Part shown: piece after piece, positions 60,236 to 64,000 of the stretch
Numbering within the stretch: position 1 is the stretch's first letter
How the letters are laid out: each line of letters starts with the position of its first letter
Source: Linum tenue
Lineage: Eukaryota > Streptophyta > Magnoliopsida > Malpighiales > Linaceae
Length of the DNA: 64,000 nucleotides
Reading direction: 5' to 3'
NCBI GenBank assembly: GCA_946122785.1
Contig: CAMGYJ010000002.1
Coordinates: 63,699,703-63,763,702 of the forward strand
Position numbers and translations under genes: made by a program
Notes under the pieces: model-generated
The model's input: only the letters and a program-made list of their open reading frames with translations
Databases searched by the model: none
Told to the model about the DNA's origin: nothing

Positions 60236-61510
60236 TATTTTGTACTTGGTTTGCTTGGGGACAAGCAAACATTCAAGTGTGGGTGTGTGATTCGGGTTCG
60301 ATTGTACACATTTTACCACTCAATTGTACACATTCGGGTTCAACTGTGCTTCTTTTGTCATATTTCATGTCCTAGTACGTGTGGGAAGGTCTTGGACGTG
60401 TTTCGGGTCATTCGTCACGGGCTGAAAGCATTTGTCACGCCCTGAGGGGGTGAAAATCACCCCCAGGGAGTGAAGTGCAAGACTTCAATGGCATCACTCA
60501 TTTATCACGTTCCTAAGACCATGATAATCACCCCCAGACCATGAAGTTGCCGAATTTCAGCAACCATTGTGCATCTTGCGGGCCTAAAAGATATTACGGT
60601 CCCGAGACCATGAAAAATGGCCCAAAATGGTGCATTTTTTTGCCAAGATCAACCTCGGCTAGCTAATATCATGTGCGTGAGAAGTGATCGTGAAGTCGGC
60701 ACTGTCGGGAAAATATAAAGACAGCAGCTGGGAGAGAGAAAGGGGAGTTGGTTTTTGGAGGAGAAATTGATTCTCTCTCTAGGGCTTCAACCCAAAACAC
60801 CAAAGGGAGATTTCTTGAGTGATCTTGGAGCTTAATTGAAGGCATTGATCAAGCTTGGAAGCAAGGAATCAACATAGAAGAAGAAGATCATGCGCTCCAA
60901 TTTGTAATCACTCTTTAGAAACTCACCCTCTTCTCTTGGGAATAACCCTAGTTCTAGATTTTCATTGGGTGTTGATATATGTGACATATTCCATGTTTGA
61001 TTGATGATTTTACTTAATTGATGGGTGTTTTCATGAAGGACATGAGTTGAGTTTCCATTTTCATGTTTTGAGCTTTTGACCTAGGAGGGTGAACATCCCC
61101 TTAGAGCCCATTATTGTCGTCTTCGGGTCACTCCTATCGTATATTGTCCAGGCAATCTCCAAGGGAGTTGATTCAATCTACCTCCTATCAATATATGAAA
61201 CCCTAGGTTGAATAGAGAACCTACCCATCCACTGATTCGCCATTCCAGATCGATCCCGAGGGAGTCTATCTCTTAACGTAGAGTAATTGAGACCATCGAG
61301 CTAGGATAGTACTCAACATCGTTCAAATTGACGGAACTAGGGGGATTCAAACCCATGAGAGTTGCAACCTTGCAAATAGCTATAGGTTAATTAGTTTAGT
61401 TTTCCTAATCACTATCCGAGGCTGGCTAGACAACGAACCCTAAACCTGAAGTAAGGTAAGTTTAGATCTCCGTAGTACGATAAATTTTATTGCTTGCTTA
61501 CTATATGTTA
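60236..61510 (+). mobile_element. Athila/Tat-type gypsy LTR remnant
   Basis: GGGGACAAGCAAACATTCAA followed by a purine-rich GTGTGGGTGTG (60257-60287) is the typical junction between internal DNA and the 3' LTR in plant Athila/Tat elements. The following 1.2 kb (leader-like GGAAGCAAGGAATCAACA, ACCCTAGTTCTAGATTTTCA) has LTR character. Precise ends and a target duplication were not identified. Confidence 0.45.
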
Positions 61511-61864
61511 CACCCGGTCTTCGGTTATACTTGACTGTCGATTGGGATGTGTAGTTAGAGTCATGCCACCCCTCCACAAACTTTAGTACGACATTGTCCG
61601 CAATGGAGAAAAAGGGTAGTGAAGAAGTTACCGAACATTTGCAAGTAAAAGTTGAACATAGACAAGGGTAGAAGAGGGGAGCTTCACAAAGAGAAGAGGC
61701 AAAAACAAACAAACACACAAATACACGCGCAAGACGAGATTATTACACAACAATAGTACTTAACATCCAAATAAAATAAAAACAAACATAAACCTATGTT
61801 AGGTTGCCTCCCAACAAGCGCTACTTTTACGTCATAAGCTAGACGGTGGTTCCTTAAGCTTCGG

Positions 61865-62116
61865 TCAGCCACAACTATTTTGAACTTTTGCCAAATTATT
61901 TCGCAGGAGTCCCACCACCCTTTGTTGTTGAGTCAGTCGATCAACCACAACTGCCACAGTAGTTGACAACGGGTTTTGGAGAGCAAAGTGAGATGGTGAG
62001 TAGCCATACAAGGCCTCAAAGAGTGTCAGCATCACGGTGTTGTGGAAATTCGTGTTGTACCACCATTTTGCAAGAGACAACCAGGAAGACCACAACTGGG
62101 GGGAGTGGTGAATCAT
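61865..62116 (-). pseudogene. gypsy integrase C-terminal fragment
   Basis: The minus-strand reading WLSLAKWWYNTNFHNTVMLT then FEALYGYSPSHFAL is the end of the integrase core of plant chromovirus-type gypsy elements. It is followed by the start of the linker (RLTQQQRVVGLLRNNLAK). Sequence to its left (61800-61860) changes abruptly to a different family (TTGCCTCCCAACAAGCGCT). The piece is truncated on both sides. Confidence 0.75.
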
Positions 62117-62605
62117 GCTCCTGAGATATTTTTCGATTTTGACAAACTTTGGAAGACCATAACTTTGTGCTTCGCAATCCGAATGTCATGAAACTTTTTT
62201 TGATTTCTCATAACTTTTTAAGGACTACAACTTTGACCATAACTGTAATTTTGGAATGTATGTGAATTTGTAGAAAGTAAAGGCAAAGTTATTCCCAAAA
62301 TCTCGTATACGGTAATACCCAAAACTATTTTTGTTTTGAAAATTCTTTCCTAGTAAAAGTTGTAGTTATTAAAAAGTTATGCACAATAAAAAGACAACTT
62401 TATGACTTTTGGATTGAGGAGCACAAAGTAATGGCCTTCCAAAGTTTGGAAAATAAAAAAATTGCTCGTTCAGGGTAGCAAACGATATTTTTTGGGATGA
62501 TGGCCGGTTGCAGATTGAAAGATCTTGAAAAGTTATGCAGAATATTTTTTTTTTGCTACGATCGAATAACCGAGCGCAAAGTTACGTTGGTTTGAAGTTT
62601 CAGCC
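62117..62605. other. intergenic, inverted short repeats
   Basis: Several AAAAGTT/AACTTTT-rich words alternate (for example GTTATGCA and CATAACTTT). No gene. Confidence 0.35.
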
Positions 62606-62740
62606 TTAGGTCAGGCCTTCATCGCGGCCGATAAACGCGGTGAAGCCTTCACCGCGACCGTCAACAGCGGTGATACATTCACCTCTTTAGTCTGCAGCGG
62701 TGGAATGCATTCACCGCGGTCAATGCAGTCAAAAGCGCGA
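62606..62740. repeat. relic of MULE1-type hairpin array
   Basis: Units such as CTTCACCGCGACCGTCAACA, AGCGGTGATACATTCACC and GGAATGCATTCACCGCGGT match the pattern of the MULE1 subterminal repeats. No transposon body or partner end is in the window. Confidence 0.7.
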
Positions 62741-63700
62741 TTCTACCTAAAAGGAAAAAAGGGGTAAAATTGAAAATCGAAAAGCGGCGAATCAAAGTGT
62801 AAATGCATAAGTTTTTTATGCATCCTGTATAATAGTTAAAAATCTGTTAAGTACGACATAAACTATGTAAAATATAAGGGCACAGAATTTAGGTAAAAGA
62901 ATAAATACTTGCAATTCATGTCTAAATTAGAACAAACTCATAACATCTTAACAATAACTTTATAAACATAAATTATAACCCACATACGAGTTAAAAATCC
63001 AATTTCTCACAAGTTGGTTTAAGTTTACATAATAACATACGAGTTTAATAATCCAAGTTCTCGAAATCAAAGCACACAAATGTTATAATGGATAGAAGGA
63101 AAACTACATCAATTCATCGGTTTCTATAATCTACCATCATCAAAAGTTGTCATCCTTTTTCATATTATGAAAACTCGGCCATTGATTTGAGAAAGTTAGA
63201 TCGATGTAGGATCCAAACTGGAAACGAAGAGAAACCCCATTTCATTTAGCTTATACAAATTCGGAAAACAAAGAACCAAAGCTCCAATAAAAAAAGTATG
63301 AAAAAGCAAGGAATGGATAAGAACATACATGGCGAAGCAACATTGAAGCTGCTGTACGATCTGTACAATCCGATATTGGTGAAGCGGCGACGGGCTAGGA
63401 CAAGGAAGAGAAGGAAACTAACCTGTTGTGGCGCCGGCAAGTTGCAACAAGCGATGACGAATGTGACGGGCGCTGCCGCGTTGGAGGCTTGGAGGAGCTA
63501 TCGGGTATAATTTAGGATGACAAATTTAGGACATCAAATTGAACTTGAGTAGTTTTGTAATATCCTATTCATTAAATACTATTCCCATTTGTAGACCCAC
63601 CGCCCCAACAATTTTTCATGCCTCTACTTCCAAATTCCAACTGATCTCTCCGGAGCTCAGCTTCCTGCCGACTTCCACCCCTGTCTCTGTTCATAATCAC
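62741..63700. other. intergenic / bidirectional upstream region
   Basis: AT-rich to about 63290. The ORFs at 63246-63510 have no recognisable family. The part 63400-63530 could be a 5' exon of a minus-strand gene because CCACAACAG|GTTAGT is a good donor on that strand, but nothing downstream supports it. The last 80 bp are probably the 5' UTR of the gene at 63701. Confidence 0.3.
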
Positions 63701-64000
63701 ATGTCTTCGCTCATCGCGGCCGCGGGTCACCACAAAGTCATTCGTCGGCACTCCAGGCTCTCGGCGATGAAAATTTTCACCTCCGACTCGCCTCCTGTTT
63801 TTCCAAGTAGCTTCTTTGCATCTAAAGTAAATTACGCCCTCAAGCTGAAGGATTCCACAAAATTTCTGCCTTCTCGTCGTTTGTTGGCTCGACCAAGTTC
63901 GAGACGGGGTCCCGATTTCAGTCCGGCTGGGGACGATGGCTTCCTCGGCGACTCTAGGGATTGGAGCCGTTCGATTGGTAGGTCGGCGTTGGTAGAAGAC
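63701..64000 (+). CDS. N-terminus of an organelle-targeted protein (cut by window end)
   Basis: ATG at 63701 opens a frame of 100 codons that runs to the last base. It begins MSSLIAAAGHHKVIRRHSRL and is rich in Ser, Arg and Ala with few acids for about 75 residues, the composition of a plastid or mitochondrial presequence. Then come GDDGFLGDSRDWSRSIG and an acidic turn. A pyrimidine-rich 5' leader precedes it. The mature domain is outside the window, so no function can be given. Confidence 0.75.
   Translation, partial: MSSLIAAAGHHKVIRRHSRLSAMKIFTSDSPPVFPSSFFASKVNYALKLKDSTKFLPSRRLLARPSSRRGPDFSPAGDDGFLGDSRDWSRSIGRSALVED

Overview
This is a 64 kb stretch of a flowering-plant nuclear genome, most likely a eudicot. 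The evidence is AT-rich intergenic DNA, GT-AG introns, PMD/mudrA MULEs, hAT, PIF/Harbinger, CACTA, LINE and gypsy/copia LTR remains, and small plant-specific genes (CYSTM, a plastid-targeted PsaN-like protein, a nucleobase-ascorbate transporter, an SKIP22-type F-box protein). The species cannot be named from the sequence.

Layout. 1-620: probable 5' exon of a minus-strand gene. 650-15231: two autonomous-type but broken MULE transposons side by side. MULE1 is 658-8535 and MULE2 is 8561-15222. Each has a PMD gene on + and a mudrA gene on -, reading toward each other. MULE2 carries a nested solo LTR. 15.2-16.9 kb: a 187-bp MITE and a LINE tail. 17.9-18.9 kb: CYSTM gene (-), with a 920-bp Tourist-like element just upstream of its start codon. 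20-24.1 kb: an unassigned ORF, a LINE fragment and a gypsy-like LTR. 24.6-27.6 kb: composite non-autonomous hAT-like element with nested repeats. 28.27-32.03 kb: intact 14-exon NAT transporter (+). 32.3-37.3 kb: MITEs, a 777-bp hAT element, and a Harbinger element inserted into a hAT-like MITE. 37.4-38.1 kb: plastid-targeted small protein (-). 38.4-39.1 kb: long-TIR element that seems to hold a captured gene start. 39.7-40.2 kb: small basic plant protein (+), followed by a degenerate minisatellite. 41.4-47 kb: RNase H relic, MITEs, a SINE head. 47.2-47.4 kb: 68-residue basic protein (-). 47.9-56.2 kb: MITEs, solo LTR, hAT element, CACTA end, and a LINE with an internal duplication and two nested insertions. 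56.56-58.23 kb: SKIP22-like F-box gene (+). 59-63 kb: gypsy remains and a relic of the MULE1 end repeats. 63.70 kb to the end: start of a plastid- or mitochondrion-targeted gene (+) cut by the window.

Host genes are single transcription units with unrelated jobs: membrane stress module, purine/pyrimidine transport, thylakoid, SCF ubiquitin ligase. The most informative content is the transposon archaeology. Many elements have clean target-site duplications, several are nested, and in three cases a paralogous copy shows the empty site. The most unusual system is the pair of PMD + mudrA MULEs, one of them ending in arrays of short perfect hairpins.
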